64,000 bases of DNA. Source: Pseudomonas izuensis. GTDB taxonomy: Bacteria > Pseudomonadota > Gammaproteobacteria > Pseudomonadales > Pseudomonadaceae. This document shows positions 30,042 through 39,706 of the stretch, in pieces (position 1 is the stretch's first letter; every line of letters starts with the position of its first letter). The position numbers and the translations under genes were made by a program. The notes under the pieces are model-generated. The model worked only from the letters and a program-made list of their open reading frames with translations, was not told the DNA's origin and made no database searches. The DNA lies in contig NZ_WTFT01000003.1 in the NCBI RefSeq assembly GCF_009861505.1, positions 147,384-211,383 of the forward strand. The letters run 5' to 3'.

Positions 30042-30091
30042 GGCAGGCTCCTTTGGCGGGTTGGCAGTGTAGGCGCAGAATTCATCCCTGT

Positions 30092-30203
30092 GTAGGAGCA
30101 GCCGGTCGACGCTCGAATGCTCGCGATGGGTGTTAACAAAAACGCTGGCTGTCTGACACCCCACGGCGCTCTCAGGTTTTTCGCGAGCGGGCTCGCTCCT
30201 ACA
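30092..30203. repeat. REPIN, TAGGAGC class, left arm diverged
   Basis: The right arm TCGCGAGCGGGCTCGCTCCTACA is intact. The left arm, starting TGTAGGAGCAGCCGGTCGACG, is degenerate and appears rearranged. It lies in the divergent gap between pdxB and the MATE gene. Confidence 0.75.
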
Positions 30204-30310
30204 GGGGGAATCAGCGCGATTACAAATACCCAACACAGTCTTTTCCTGACCGATGCGTCAACGCGTAGAATGCGCGGCCTTGCGCATCAAAACTTCTGGA
30301 CGCTTCGCCT

Positions 30311-31711
30311 GTGAATTCCGTGACTGACACCATCACCACCCCCCGCACGACCCCGGTTCGCCAGGAACTCAAAGGCCTGCTCGGGCTGGCCCTGCCGATC
30401 ATGGTCGCGCAACTGGCTACTACGGCCATGGGTTTCGTCGATGCGGTAATGGCTGGCCGTGTCAGCCCACGGGATCTGGCCTCGGTAGCCTTGGGTAACT
30501 CGATCTGGATTCCGGTCTATCTGCTGATGTCCGGCGTTCTGCTGGCCACCACACCCAAGGTCGCCCAACGTTTTGGTGCCGCACAACACGACGAAATCGG
30601 TCCTCTGGTCCGCCAGGCATTGTGGCTGGCGCTGTGTGTCGGTCTGATCGGCAGCGGCCTGCTGCTCAGCGCCGAACCGATCCTGCACTGGATGAAAGTC
30701 GATCCGCAGCTGATCGAACCAAGCATGGGCTATCTGCACGGTATCGCCTTCGGTTTTCCCGGAATTGCTTTCTATTACGTACTGCGTTGCTACAGCGACG
30801 GCATGGGACGTACTCGTCCGAGCATGGTCATCGGCCTGTGCGGACTGCTGCTGAACATCCCGCTGAACTATGCGCTGATCTATGGCCATTTCGGCATGCC
30901 GGCCCTCGGTGGCGTCGGTTGTGGCTGGGCCAGCGGCATTGTGATGTGGTTCATGGCGTTGAGCATGGCCGGTTGGACAGGCCGGGCGAGTTTCTATGCC
31001 CGCACGCGCGTGCTGGGGCGTTTCGACCGCCCGCAATGGTCGGTGATCAAGCGCCTGGTGAGCATCGGTCTGCCGATCGGTATCGCGGTGTTTGCCGAAT
31101 CGAGCATCTTCGCGGTCATTGCCCTGTTGATCGGCAGCCTCGGCTCCACCGTGGTCGCGGGACACCAGATCGCCCTGAACATCAGCTCACTGTTGTTCAT
31201 GATTCCTTATTCCCTGGGCATGGCGGTTACGGTTCGGGTTGGCCAGGCACTGGGCGCGGGCAACCCCTGGCAGGCGCGTTTCGCGGCGAAGGTCGGGCTG
31301 GGCGCGGCATTGGTGTTCGCCGCGTTTTCGGCAAGCTTTATCCTGCTGTTGCGCGAATCCATTGCTTCGATCTACACGCCCGACACGGCGGTGATCCAGA
31401 TTGCCTCCATGTTGATTGTCTATGCCGCGTTGTATCAGTTCTCCGATGCCATCCAGGTGATCTGCGCCGGCGCGCTGCGAGGCTATCAAGACACTCGTGT
31501 GACGATGATCCTGACGCTGTTCGCCTATTGGGGCATCGGTCTGCCGGTAGGCTATGTGCTGGGGCTGACCGATTGGTTCGGCCCGGCCAGCGGCCCGAGC
31601 GGGCTGTGGGAAGGTTTGATCGCAGGCCTGAGTTGCGCAGCGCTGATGCTGTCGATCCGCCTGACGCGCAGTGCACGCAAACGGATTCGCATCAGCCACC
31701 CGGTGGGTTGA
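30311..31711 (+). CDS. pmpM: MATE multidrug efflux pump, PmpM-like
   Basis: 466-residue, 12-helix MATE transporter. The N-terminal region PIMVAQLATTAMGFVDAVMA and the segment LLLNIPLNYALIYGHFGMP are very close to P. aeruginosa PmpM, an H+-coupled exporter of fluoroquinolones and quaternary ammonium compounds. Native substrates remain unknown. The start is a GTG (30311); a second GTG three codons later is possible and the Shine-Dalgarno is weak. It is divergent from pdxB. Confidence 0.88.
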   Translation: MNSVTDTITTPRTTPVRQELKGLLGLALPIMVAQLATTAMGFVDAVMAGRVSPRDLASVALGNSIWIPVYLLMSGVLLATTPKVAQRFGAAQHDEIGPLVRQALWLALCVGLIGSGLLLSAEPILHWMKVDPQLIEPSMGYLHGIAFGFPGIAFYYVLRCYSDGMGRTRPSMVIGLCGLLLNIPLNYALIYGHFGMPALGGVGCGWASGIVMWFMALSMAGWTGRASFYARTRVLGRFDRPQWSVIKRLVSIGLPIGIAVFAESSIFAVIALLIGSLGSTVVAGHQIALNISSLLFMIPYSLGMAVTVRVGQALGAGNPWQARFAAKVGLGAALVFAAFSASFILLLRESIASIYTPDTAVIQIASMLIVYAALYQFSDAIQVICAGALRGYQDTRVTMILTLFAYWGIGLPVGYVLGLTDWFGPASGPSGLWEGLIAGLSCAALMLSIRLTRSARKRIRISHPVG

Positions 31712-31723
31712 TCCAAAAAAGTC

Positions 31724-31818
31724 CTGTAGGAGCAAAGCTTGCTCGCGATGGCGTCAGTATATTCACGCTTTGATGCTGACTGATCTGACGCCATCGCGAG
31801 CAAGCTTTGCTCCTACAG
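31724..31818. repeat. REPIN with perfect 34-bp arms
   Basis: The left arm (31724-31757) and right arm (31785-31818) are exactly complementary over 34 bases, with a 27-base spacer. They begin CTGTAGGAGCAAAGCTTGCT and include CGCGATGGCGTCAG. It is the most perfect dyad in the window and lies between convergent pmpM and tusA. Confidence 0.95.
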
Positions 31819-31831
31819 TTTTCGCGGGACT

Positions 31832-32083
31832 TTAACCGGATTTCTTGCGAATCCAGTACAGGTAAGTGCCGGCATCTTCATGCTGCCCTACCAGTTCGTG
31901 GTCGAGAAATACGCAGAACTTGGGGATGTCACGCCGGGTCGACGGGTCGGTGGCGATCACCTTGAGCAAGCCGCCTGGCACCAGGTCACGGATGTGCTGG
32001 TGCAACATCATCACCGGCTCCGGGCAGTTGAGACCGGTGGCGTCTAGGGTGCCGTCAACCGGCGCATCAATCATTTCACTCAT
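31832..32083 (-). CDS. tusA: Sulfurtransferase TusA
   Basis: 83-residue TusA-family sulfur carrier with the CPEP motif (Cys20) that accepts persulfide from IscS for tRNA 2-thiouridine and other pathways. The fold segments [17 protein letters not shown] and [20 protein letters not shown] are typical. It is followed by a REPIN in the convergent gap with pmpM, and lies downstream of rlmM on the same strand with another REPIN between. Confidence 0.93.
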   Translation of the reverse strand: MSEMIDAPVDGTLDATGLNCPEPVMMLHQHIRDLVPGGLLKVIATDPSTRRDIPKFCVFLDHELVGQHEDAGTYLYWIRKKSG

Positions 32084-32157
32084 GATTCACTCCTGAAACT
32101 TGCCGGCATTGTCGCGCATTACCGGGTGCTCGGTCATCTGTGGCACAACGCCTCACC

Positions 32158-32247
32158 CCTGTAGGAGCTGGCTTGCCAGCGAAAGCCAGCACGCGGTGAA
32201 TCTGAATAACCGCGGTGCCGATTTCGCCAGCAAGCCGGCTCCTACAG
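32158..32247. repeat. REPIN, TAGGAGCTGGC class
   Basis: Arms CTGTAGGAGCTGGCTTGCCAGCGA and TCGCCAGCAAGCCGGCTCCTACAG are imperfect inverted repeats between rlmM and tusA. Confidence 0.88.
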
Positions 32248-32275
32248 GATTTGTGTTGACCGGCCAATTCATCGA

Positions 32276-33349
32276 TCAGCGGGATTTTGGCTTCTTCACA
32301 TCGAGTCGGCGAAGGTGGCACGTCACCTCTTCGCGGTCGTGGTACAGCTGCTTGCAGCCGATCTCCACGCGAATGCCCCGCGCCTTGAAGCCATCGGCGA
32401 TGCGCTCCAGCAGGCGCTTCACTTCGGCATAACGCTGTTTCATCGGCAACTTGAGGTTGACCACCGCTTCGCGGCAATGACCCTCGCCGATCCACTCTTC
32501 GAGCATCGCGGCGTTGCGCGCCGGTTTCTCGACGATATCGCAAACCATCCAGTCCACCGGCTGCTTGGGTTTGAAGGTAAAACCGTCGGCCATCAGGTGT
32601 TGCACCAGACCGGTGTCCATCAGGCTTTCGGCCATCGGACCGTTATCGATGGCGGTCACCAGCATGCCGCGATTGACCAGTTGCCAGGTCCAGCCACCGG
32701 GCGCCGCACCGAGGTCGACGCCGGTCATGTCGCCATGCAGGCGCTCGTCCCACTGGTCACGCGGGATGAAGTGGTGCCAGGCCTCCTCCAGCTTCAGGGT
32801 CGAACGGCTGGGCGCCTCGCGGGGGAACTTCAAGCGCGGAATGCCCATTGGCCACATCGCCGAGTTGTTCGACTCCGCCAGCCCCATGAACACTTCACGA
32901 CCGCTCTTGAACGTCAACAGCAGGCGCGGCTTGTTGGTGTCATCCACCAGTTTGCCGGCAGCGGTCAGTGCCTTGCGCAACGGGCCTTCGAACTTCTTGC
33001 AGAAGTTCGACAGTTCCTTGCCGTCGTTGGTGTCGACCACTTCCAGCCACAGACTGCCGCAGGTCGGAAAGTCCGCCAGGTGCGCGAGGATTACGCTGAT
33101 GCGGTCGGTTTCCGGCAGGTCGATGAAGATTCCCCGGGCCCACTGGCGCGGGAAGATCAACTGATCGAAACGCTGACCGCGCATCAGGCGTTCGGCGCCG
33201 TCTTCTTCGGTGCAGACAAATTCGGCGCAGGCGCTGGCGGTCTTGGCCTTGGCATAACCGGCTACGTTCAGCCGTGCGGCGAGGTCGGAAATCTCGGAGC
33301 AGACTTCGCCTTCGAAGCCCGGCCGGCAATGCATAAAGAGGGTGTTCAT
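32276..33349 (-). CDS. rlmM: 23S rRNA 2'-O-ribose C2498 methyltransferase RlmM
   Basis: 357 residues. An N-terminal THUMP-like part is followed by a Rossmann SAM-binding domain with VDLGAAPGGWTWQL (about residue 220). Later motifs are DWMVCDIVEKP and VNLKLPMKQRY, giving the K-D-K-E type tetrad of 2'-O-ribose methyltransferases. The ATG at 33349 has AGGAG 6 nt upstream. It is divergent from acnA, with about 220 bp of shared promoter region. Confidence 0.95.
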   Translation of the reverse strand: MNTLFMHCRPGFEGEVCSEISDLAARLNVAGYAKAKTASACAEFVCTEEDGAERLMRGQRFDQLIFPRQWARGIFIDLPETDRISVILAHLADFPTCGSLWLEVVDTNDGKELSNFCKKFEGPLRKALTAAGKLVDDTNKPRLLLTFKSGREVFMGLAESNNSAMWPMGIPRLKFPREAPSRSTLKLEEAWHHFIPRDQWDERLHGDMTGVDLGAAPGGWTWQLVNRGMLVTAIDNGPMAESLMDTGLVQHLMADGFTFKPKQPVDWMVCDIVEKPARNAAMLEEWIGEGHCREAVVNLKLPMKQRYAEVKRLLERIADGFKARGIRVEIGCKQLYHDREEVTCHLRRLDVKKPKSR

Positions 33350-33570
33350 TCTTACTCCTGGACAGATGGCGAGACATTCGCCACTGCGCGATGCCCAGAC
33401 TTGCGCTGGAGCAAAGCCTGTCACGAAAACCGGCGCATGATAGCTGACTTCGGAACCTCGGACTCAGCGATAGAGTCCTGTTATTAGCCAGCTACCTAAA
33501 ACAGGGCTAGGTTTAATGCTCTGCCCGTCCCCTCAGTCCGTAGCCGTGTGGACTTATAGGAGTGATCGTA

Positions 33571-36312
33571 ATGCCGTCCCTCGATAGCCTGAAAACTCTG
33601 AAAACCCTGCAAGTCGATAACAAGACCTACCATTACTTCAGCCTGCCGGATGCCGCCAAAAGCCTGGGCGACCTGGACAAGCTGCCGATGTCGTTGAAGG
33701 TGCTGCTGGAAAACCTGCTGCGCTGGGAAGATGAAAAAACCGTCACCGGCGCCGACCTCAAGGCGATTGCCGCCTGGCTCAAGGAGCGCCGCTCCGATCG
33801 CGAAATCCAGTACCGCCCGGCGCGGGTGCTGATGCAAGACTTCACCGGCGTGCCCGCGGTGGTCGACCTGGCCGCCATGCGTGCGGCGATGGCCAAGGCC
33901 GGTGGCAACCCGCAACGGATCAACCCACTGTCGCCAGTCGATCTGGTGATCGACCACTCGGTGATGGTCGACAAGTTCGCCAGCAGCAGCGCGTTCGAAC
34001 AGAACGTCGATATCGAAATGCAACGCAATGGCGAGCGCTACGCATTCCTGCGCTGGGGCCAAAGCGCGTTCGACAACTTCAGCGTGGTACCGCCGGGCAC
34101 CGGGATCTGCCACCAGGTGAACCTGGAATATCTGGGTCGCACGGTCTGGACCAAGGACGAGGACGGCCGCACTTATGCCTTCCCGGATACGCTGGTGGGC
34201 ACCGATTCCCACACCACCATGATCAATGGCCTTGGCGTGCTCGGCTGGGGCGTCGGCGGCATCGAGGCTGAAGCGGCGATGCTCGGCCAACCGGTATCGA
34301 TGCTGATTCCGGAAGTGATCGGTTTCAAGCTCACCGGCAAGCTCAAGGAAGGCATTACCGCCACCGACCTGGTGCTGACCGTCACCCAGATGCTGCGCAA
34401 GAAAGGCGTGGTCGGTAAATTCGTCGAGTTCTATGGCGACGGTCTCGCCGACCTGCCGCTGGCGGACCGCGCGACCATTGCCAACATGGCCCCGGAATAC
34501 GGCGCCACCTGCGGGTTCTTCCCGGTGGACGACGTGACGCTGGAATACCTGCGCCTGTCCGGCCGCCCCCTCGACACCGTAAAACTGGTCGAGGCCTACA
34601 GCAAGGCCCAGGGCCTGTGGCGCCTGCCGGGTAAAGAACCGGTCTTCACCGATAGCCTGGCGCTGGACATGGCCAGCGTCGAAGCCAGCCTCGCCGGACC
34701 GAAACGCCCGCAGGACCGGGTATCGCTGCCGAATGTCGCGCAAGCGTTCAGCGACTTTCTGGGTGTCCAACTCAAACCCACCAGCAAGGAAGAAGGCCGC
34801 CTGGAAAGCGAGGGCGGAGGCGGCGTGGCGGTGGGCAATGCGGATATGGCCGGCGAAGCGGACTACGACTTCGAGGGCCAGACCCACCGCCTGAAAAACG
34901 GCGCGGTGGTGATTGCCGCGATCACGTCCTGCACCAACACCTCCAACCCTAGCGTGATGATGGCCGCCGGCCTGGTGGCGAAGAAAGCCGTGGAAAAAGG
35001 CCTGCGACGCAAACCCTGGGTAAAAAGCTCGCTGGCCCCCGGCTCGAAAGTGGTCACCGACTACTACAAGGCCGCCGGTCTGACGCGCTACCTGGATGAA
35101 TTGGGTTTTGCCCTGGTCGGCTATGGCTGCACCACCTGCATCGGCAACTCCGGTCCCTTGCCGGAACCGATCGAAAAAGCCATCCAGCAGGCCGATCTGA
35201 CCGTGGCCTCGGTGCTGTCCGGCAACCGCAACTTCGAAGGCCGGGTCCACCCCCTGGTGAAAACCAACTGGCTGGCCTCGCCGCCGCTGGTGGTGGCTTA
35301 TGCACTGGCCGGCACCGTGCGCATCGACCTCAGCCGCGAGCCTTTGGGCGAGGACCAGAATGGCAAGCTGGTTTACCTGCGGGACATCTGGCCGAGTAGC
35401 AAGGAGATCGCCGATGCCGTGGAGCAGGTCAACACCGCCATGTTCCACAAGGAATACGCCGAAGTGTTTGCCGGTGACGAACAGTGGCAGGCCATCAAAG
35501 TGCCGCAAGCGGCTACCTATGTCTGGCAGGCGGATTCCACCTACATCCAGCACCCGCCATTCTTCGATGACATCGGCGGGCCACCGCCGGTGGTGAAGGA
35601 CGTGAACGGTGCCCGTGTGTTGGCGCTGCTCGGCGATTCGGTGACCACCGACCACATCTCCCCGGCTGGCAACATCAAGGCTGACAGCCCGGCGGGCCGC
35701 TACCTGCGTGAAAAAGGTGTTGAACCGCGAGACTTCAACTCCTACGGCTCGCGACGCGGCAATCATGAAGTGATGATGCGCGGCACCTTTGCCAATATTC
35801 GGATACGCAATGAAATGCTTGGCGGCGAAGAAGGTGGCAATACCCTCTACATTCCGACCGGGGAAAAACTGGCGATCTATGACGCGGCCATGCGTTATCA
35901 GGCAGCGGGCACACCGCTGGTGGTGATCGCCGGGCAGGAATACGGTACCGGTTCAAGCCGCGACTGGGCGGCCAAAGGCACTAACCTGCTGGGGGTCAAA
36001 GCCGTCATCGCGGAAAGTTTCGAGCGGATTCACCGCTCCAACCTGGTGGGCATGGGCGTGCTGCCGCTGCAGTTCAAACTCGATCAAAACCGCAAGAGCC
36101 TGAACCTCAAAGGCACCGAATCCCTGGACATCATCGGTCTGACCGGCATCGAACTGACGCCACGGATGAACCTGACCCTGGTCATCACCCGTGAAAACGG
36201 CACGCGGGAGAAAGTCGAAGTGCTGTGCCGGATCGACACGCTCAATGAGGTGGAGTACTTCAAGTCGGGAGGGATTTTGCACTACGTGCTGCGGCAGCTG
36301 ATTGCTTCATGA
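33571..36312 (+). CDS. acnA: Aconitate hydratase A
   Basis: TCA-cycle enzyme interconverting citrate and isocitrate. 913 residues. Iron-sulfur cluster cysteines lie in [13 protein letters not shown] and [13 protein letters not shown]. The C-terminal swivel domain has [16 protein letters not shown]. The ATG at 33571 has AGGAG 8 nt upstream; an in-frame upstream ATG 9 nt earlier overlaps that site. AcnA is the stress/stationary-phase isoform in many gamma-proteobacteria. It is followed by a REPIN. Confidence 0.97.
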   Translation: MPSLDSLKTLKTLQVDNKTYHYFSLPDAAKSLGDLDKLPMSLKVLLENLLRWEDEKTVTGADLKAIAAWLKERRSDREIQYRPARVLMQDFTGVPAVVDLAAMRAAMAKAGGNPQRINPLSPVDLVIDHSVMVDKFASSSAFEQNVDIEMQRNGERYAFLRWGQSAFDNFSVVPPGTGICHQVNLEYLGRTVWTKDEDGRTYAFPDTLVGTDSHTTMINGLGVLGWGVGGIEAEAAMLGQPVSMLIPEVIGFKLTGKLKEGITATDLVLTVTQMLRKKGVVGKFVEFYGDGLADLPLADRATIANMAPEYGATCGFFPVDDVTLEYLRLSGRPLDTVKLVEAYSKAQGLWRLPGKEPVFTDSLALDMASVEASLAGPKRPQDRVSLPNVAQAFSDFLGVQLKPTSKEEGRLESEGGGGVAVGNADMAGEADYDFEGQTHRLKNGAVVIAAITSCTNTSNPSVMMAAGLVAKKAVEKGLRRKPWVKSSLAPGSKVVTDYYKAAGLTRYLDELGFALVGYGCTTCIGNSGPLPEPIEKAIQQADLTVASVLSGNRNFEGRVHPLVKTNWLASPPLVVAYALAGTVRIDLSREPLGEDQNGKLVYLRDIWPSSKEIADAVEQVNTAMFHKEYAEVFAGDEQWQAIKVPQAATYVWQADSTYIQHPPFFDDIGGPPPVVKDVNGARVLALLGDSVTTDHISPAGNIKADSPAGRYLREKGVEPRDFNSYGSRRGNHEVMMRGTFANIRIRNEMLGGEEGGNTLYIPTGEKLAIYDAAMRYQAAGTPLVVIAGQEYGTGSSRDWAAKGTNLLGVKAVIAESFERIHRSNLVGMGVLPLQFKLDQNRKSLNLKGTESLDIIGLTGIELTPRMNLTLVITRENGTREKVEVLCRIDTLNEVEYFKSGGILHYVLRQLIAS

Positions 36313-36338
36313 TTGCCCGATGAAAAAACCGGCCCCTT

Positions 36339-36422
36339 GTAGGAGCTGGCTTGCCAGCGAAGGACCCAACAGCGACACGACAATCGCTGCGGGGCGGCGT
36401 TCCGACAAGCCAGCTCCTACAG
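36339..36422. repeat. REPIN, TAGGAGCTGGC class
   Basis: The arms TTGTAGGAGCTGGCTTGCCAG and ACAAGCCAGCTCCTACAG flank about 45 bases. It lies just after acnA. Confidence 0.85.
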
Positions 36423-36491
36423 GCGGTGTTTTTGTAGTCAACACAAGGCGGGGATTCGTATAAAAAACGGGATTGTGCCGAGCGGAATCTC

Positions 36492-36608
36492 CTACTCGAT
36501 ATCCTCTTTGTTCTTCAGATGTTGGATCCAACCATAAAGCGAAACGACAAGAACCATCAGGGTGAAAAACACCAACAATCCCACGACAATCACGGGCCAA
36601 GTAATCAC
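36492..36608 (-). CDS. Small single-span membrane protein (38 aa)
   Basis: A GTG at 36608, with GAGG 6 nt upstream, opens 38 codons: an almost purely hydrophobic helix (ITWPVIVVGLLVFFTLMVLV), then SLYGWIQHLKNKEDIE. This is a classic small inner-membrane protein: one helix with a short charged C-terminal tail. It sits between acnA and the capsule genes on the opposite strand. I do not know a family name. Confidence 0.65.
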   Translation of the reverse strand: MITWPVIVVGLLVFFTLMVLVVSLYGWIQHLKNKEDIE

Positions 36609-37089
36609 GTCCGTCCTCTGATACAGGATAATCCGCCAGCACGCCATTCAAGCGAATGGCCGGCGCATATCGACAAGGTAACACGCCAAGTTTTACGCAC
36701 CATGGAACAACGTCACAATTCCTGACTGGCGGCGATATGTGCCTAAATGCCGCACATTGAGGCACGCTCCGCCGAGCTAAAGGGTCGGGCCTGACATACC
36801 TGCGCGTCAACGTTAAAAATCATTAAAATTGTCCGCTCCATTCAGGCACTGTTATCGGCAACACCCGATAAACATTGAGGAAATCCGTTTTCCTGACCTG
36901 CGCCCATCGCTCCCGAACCGTTACTTTTAGTCAGGCACTGCCAGGGAACCAATCGGCTTGACGATTGTCTCCCCGACCGTTTAACCTCGCGCCCCTCGAA
37001 TGGAAGCGATCTATCTGCATAGGCAGAAAGTCCTCTGAAAATGAATTCAAACAACGCGTGCATCGCGCCGTTGTGCTTTGCGGTAACCC
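36609..37089. other. Upstream region of the capsule operon
   Basis: 481 bases with no gene. It contains an AT-rich patch (GTTAAAAATCATTAAAATTG, about 36811-36830) suitable for a promoter. A 10-bp direct repeat TCAGGCACTG occurs at 36842-36851 and 36931-36940. I looked for a JUMPstart/ops element (GGCGGTAG) and did not find one. Confidence 0.5.
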
Positions 37090-37884
37090 ATGCTCAAGCC
37101 TCGCTCCCCCCTGCAAATCAAAAAATCCGTCATTTTTGCCCTGGTGCTGCGTGAAGCGCGTTCGCGTTTCGGCGACCGACGCATGGGCGCCACCTGGACA
37201 CTGATCGAGCCCATTTGCCATCTGCTGATCCTGAGCGTGCTGTTTGCCTTGATTCGCGGCCGCACCGTGGCAGGCATCGACTTCCCGGTCTTTGTATTGG
37301 TCGGCCTGGCGCCCTTCCTGCTGTTTCGCAACATCGCCATGCGCCTGATGAACAGCCCCAAGGAAAACCGTGCGCTGTTTTCCTATAAACAGATCAAGCC
37401 CCTCGACACCTATATCGCCCGTGCGCTGGTGGAGTTCTGCATTTCGGCCAGCGTGTACGCCATTCTGGTGTTCGGCTTCGCCTGGTACGGCTTTGACATG
37501 TCCATCAAGTCGCCCATCGAGTGGATGCTGACCATCTTGCTGGGGGTCGTGTTCGCCTTTGGCCTGGGCATGCTGTTGTCGCTGATCGCCCATGCCATGC
37601 CCAGCAGTACATTGTTCCTGCGGATGATGTTCTTCCCGCTGTATTTCATCTCGGGCGTACTCATCCCCGCCGCCTACCTGCCGCACGCCATGCTGCCGCT
37701 GTTGCTGCTCAATCCGTTCCTGCACCTGCTTGAACTGCTCCGTGCCGAAATCTTTCCGCATTACGTTCCGGTCGATGGTGTCTCGGTGCACTACGTGATC
37801 GCCTTCACCCTTGTTTTGCTGTTCGTCTCCCTGGGTACTTATCGGGTTCGTCGACTGCATTTGATCTCCACCAAGAACGGCTAA
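37090..37884 (+). CDS. kpsM: Capsule ABC transporter permease KpsM
   Basis: 264 residues with about six transmembrane helices and the ABC-2 polysaccharide exporter pattern: an amphipathic N-terminus (LREARSRFGDRRMGATWTLI), then LRMMFFPLYFISGVLIPAAYLP. It forms the inner-membrane pore that exports lipid-linked capsular polysaccharide together with KpsT. It is the first gene of a run kpsM-kpsT-kpsE-kpsD on the plus strand; kpsT begins 13 nt after its stop. No strong Shine-Dalgarno is visible. Confidence 0.9.
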   Translation: MLKPRSPLQIKKSVIFALVLREARSRFGDRRMGATWTLIEPICHLLILSVLFALIRGRTVAGIDFPVFVLVGLAPFLLFRNIAMRLMNSPKENRALFSYKQIKPLDTYIARALVEFCISASVYAILVFGFAWYGFDMSIKSPIEWMLTILLGVVFAFGLGMLLSLIAHAMPSSTLFLRMMFFPLYFISGVLIPAAYLPHAMLPLLLLNPFLHLLELLRAEIFPHYVPVDGVSVHYVIAFTLVLLFVSLGTYRVRRLHLISTKNG

Positions 37885-37897
37885 TCGCAGGTTTCCC

Positions 37898-38551
37898 GTG
37901 TTCGAGCTCAGAAATATCACCAAGTCGTACCTGACCCCCAAAGGTCGCCGCCACGTGTTTCGCGACCTGTCGCTGAAAATCCCCGCCGGCAAGAACATCG
38001 GCCTGATCGGCCGCAACGGCGCAGGCAAATCGACCTTGATGCGCCTGCTGGGCGGCGCTGACATTCCAGACTCCGGCACCGTTGTCACCGACAAGAGCAT
38101 TTCCTGGCCCGTAGGCCTGGCCGGCGGTTTCCAGGGCACCATGACCGGCCGCGAAAACATCAAGTTCGTCAGCCGGGTGTATGGCGCCGAAGGTGATGCC
38201 ATGCGCCAGAAGATTGCCTACGTCGAGGACTTCGCCGAAATCGGCGACTGGATCGACGAACCGGTCAAGACCTACTCCTCCGGCATGCGCTCGCGCCTGG
38301 CCTTCGGCCTGAGCATGGCCTTCGACTTCGATTACTACCTGATCGACGAAGTGATGTCGGTGGGTGATGCGCACTTCAAGCGCAAGTGCGCCGATGTGTT
38401 CGAGGAGCGCCTGAAGAAATCCAGGGTTGTGCTGGTTTCCCACAGCATGCCCGATATCAAAAAGCTCTGTGACGTCGTGCTGCTGGTGCGCGATGGCGGG
38501 GTGCAGATCTATGACGATGTCGATGAAGGCATCAAGGCCTACAACACCTGA
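37898..38551 (+). CDS. kpsT: Capsule ABC transporter ATPase KpsT
   Basis: 217 residues: Walker A GRNGAGKSTL (about residue 41), signature YSSGMRSRLAFGLS (the reduced signature typical of polysaccharide ABC ATPases), and Walker B YYLIDEVMSVGD. It powers KpsM. Starts with GTG (37898), AGG upstream. Length matches the short E. coli KpsT type without the C-terminal carbohydrate-binding domain found in Wzt proteins, which suggests export is not controlled by recognition of a terminal sugar. Confidence 0.93.
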   Translation: MFELRNITKSYLTPKGRRHVFRDLSLKIPAGKNIGLIGRNGAGKSTLMRLLGGADIPDSGTVVTDKSISWPVGLAGGFQGTMTGRENIKFVSRVYGAEGDAMRQKIAYVEDFAEIGDWIDEPVKTYSSGMRSRLAFGLSMAFDFDYYLIDEVMSVGDAHFKRKCADVFEERLKKSRVVLVSHSMPDIKKLCDVVLLVRDGGVQIYDDVDEGIKAYNT

Positions 38552-38599
38552 TCGCCCTGACCGCGGCGTGATTGTTTTATTTCAAGGATGCGAGTGCAT

Positions 38600-39706
38600 A
38601 TGAGCAGTACGGGTAAATTCAAGGGCTGGCGCCTGACGCTGGGGCTGATCGTGCTCCCGATGGTTGTCGCCATCGTCTACTACAGCTTTTTTGCCGTGGA
38701 CCGTTTTGTCAGTTCCGCGCAAGTGGTCGTACGTCAGGACGGCAACAACCCTGCCGCTCAAATGCCTGGCCTGAGCATGCTGCTCAGCGGTGCCAACCCG
38801 GCCTCCCGGGAAGAGACCCTGTACTTGCGTGAATACATCGTGTCGATGGACATGATGCAGTTGCTGGAAGACCGCCTGCACTGGGTCGAGCAGTACAGCA
38901 AGCAACGCAATGACCCGTTCTTCTGGCTGGACAAGGACACCGAGCGCGAGGACCTGCTCGAGTACTACCAGCGCATGGTGTCCGCCCACTACGACGAAAC
39001 CACCGGCCTGCTCAAAGTTGAAGTACAAGCCTTCAGCCCGGAACTGGCCGAGCAAATGGTCAAGACCATTCTTGAGGCCAGCGAGCACTTCGTGAACGAA
39101 GTCTCCCACAGCATCGCCCGCGAGCAGATGCGTTTCGCCCAAGGCGAACTGGAAGGCGCAAAGAAGAACTACACCAAGCGCAAGGAAGAGCTGCTGAGCT
39201 TCCAGAACCGTAACAAGGTTCTGGACGGTAGAAGCTCGGCCCAGGGCCGCGCCAGCATCATCGACACCCTGGAAGGCGAGCACTCCAAAGAGCGCGCCGT
39301 ACTCACGCAAATGAGCTACAAGCTTCGCGCTGATTCACCTCAGGTTGCGCAGCAACAGCAACGCGTCAACGCCATTCGTGAACAGCTCAATGCCGAAAAA
39401 CGCCTGCTGGTGTCTGCACCCGATGGCGACCAGCTCAACGTGGTGGCTTCGCGCTTCCAGCAGCTGACCCTGGACGCCGGCATCGCCGAGGAAACCTACA
39501 AGACCGCCGTTGCCGCACTGGACAACGCACGCATTGAAGCCAGCAAGAAGATCCGCACCCTGGTGACCGTGGTCAGCCCTAACACGCCGCAAATGGCCCT
39601 CTATCCAGAGCGCCTGTACAACCTGGCAACCCTCTTCCTTGCCCTGCTCCTTCTGTACGGCATCACCCGCTTCCTAATTGCATCGATCGAGGATCATCGT
39701 GATTAA
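38600..39706 (+). CDS. kpsE: Capsule export inner-membrane protein KpsE (PCP family)
   Basis: 368 residues with an N-terminal transmembrane helix (about 10-30), a long periplasmic coiled-coil region (about 150-300; QGELEGAKKNYTKRKEELLS) and a C-terminal helix preceded by the proline motif SPNTPQMALYPERL. This is the polysaccharide co-polymerase/export layout that bridges KpsMT to the outer-membrane KpsD channel. An ATG at 38588, four codons earlier, is possible; AAGGA precedes both. Its last codons overlap kpsD by 8 nt. Confidence 0.9.
   Translation: MSSTGKFKGWRLTLGLIVLPMVVAIVYYSFFAVDRFVSSAQVVVRQDGNNPAAQMPGLSMLLSGANPASREETLYLREYIVSMDMMQLLEDRLHWVEQYSKQRNDPFFWLDKDTEREDLLEYYQRMVSAHYDETTGLLKVEVQAFSPELAEQMVKTILEASEHFVNEVSHSIAREQMRFAQGELEGAKKNYTKRKEELLSFQNRNKVLDGRSSAQGRASIIDTLEGEHSKERAVLTQMSYKLRADSPQVAQQQQRVNAIREQLNAEKRLLVSAPDGDQLNVVASRFQQLTLDAGIAEETYKTAVAALDNARIEASKKIRTLVTVVSPNTPQMALYPERLYNLATLFLALLLLYGITRFLIASIEDHRD

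Noticed and set aside
30042-30236. N-terminal extension of PdxB by 65 residues
   Set aside because: The extension runs through a REPIN and lacks a ribosome binding site, while the internal ATG has AAAGGAG and gives the normal PdxB length.
36842-36940. 10-bp direct repeat TCAGGCACTG upstream of kpsM as an operator pair
   Set aside because: Only two short copies 89 bp apart with no symmetry; this can occur by chance and no known regulator fits.
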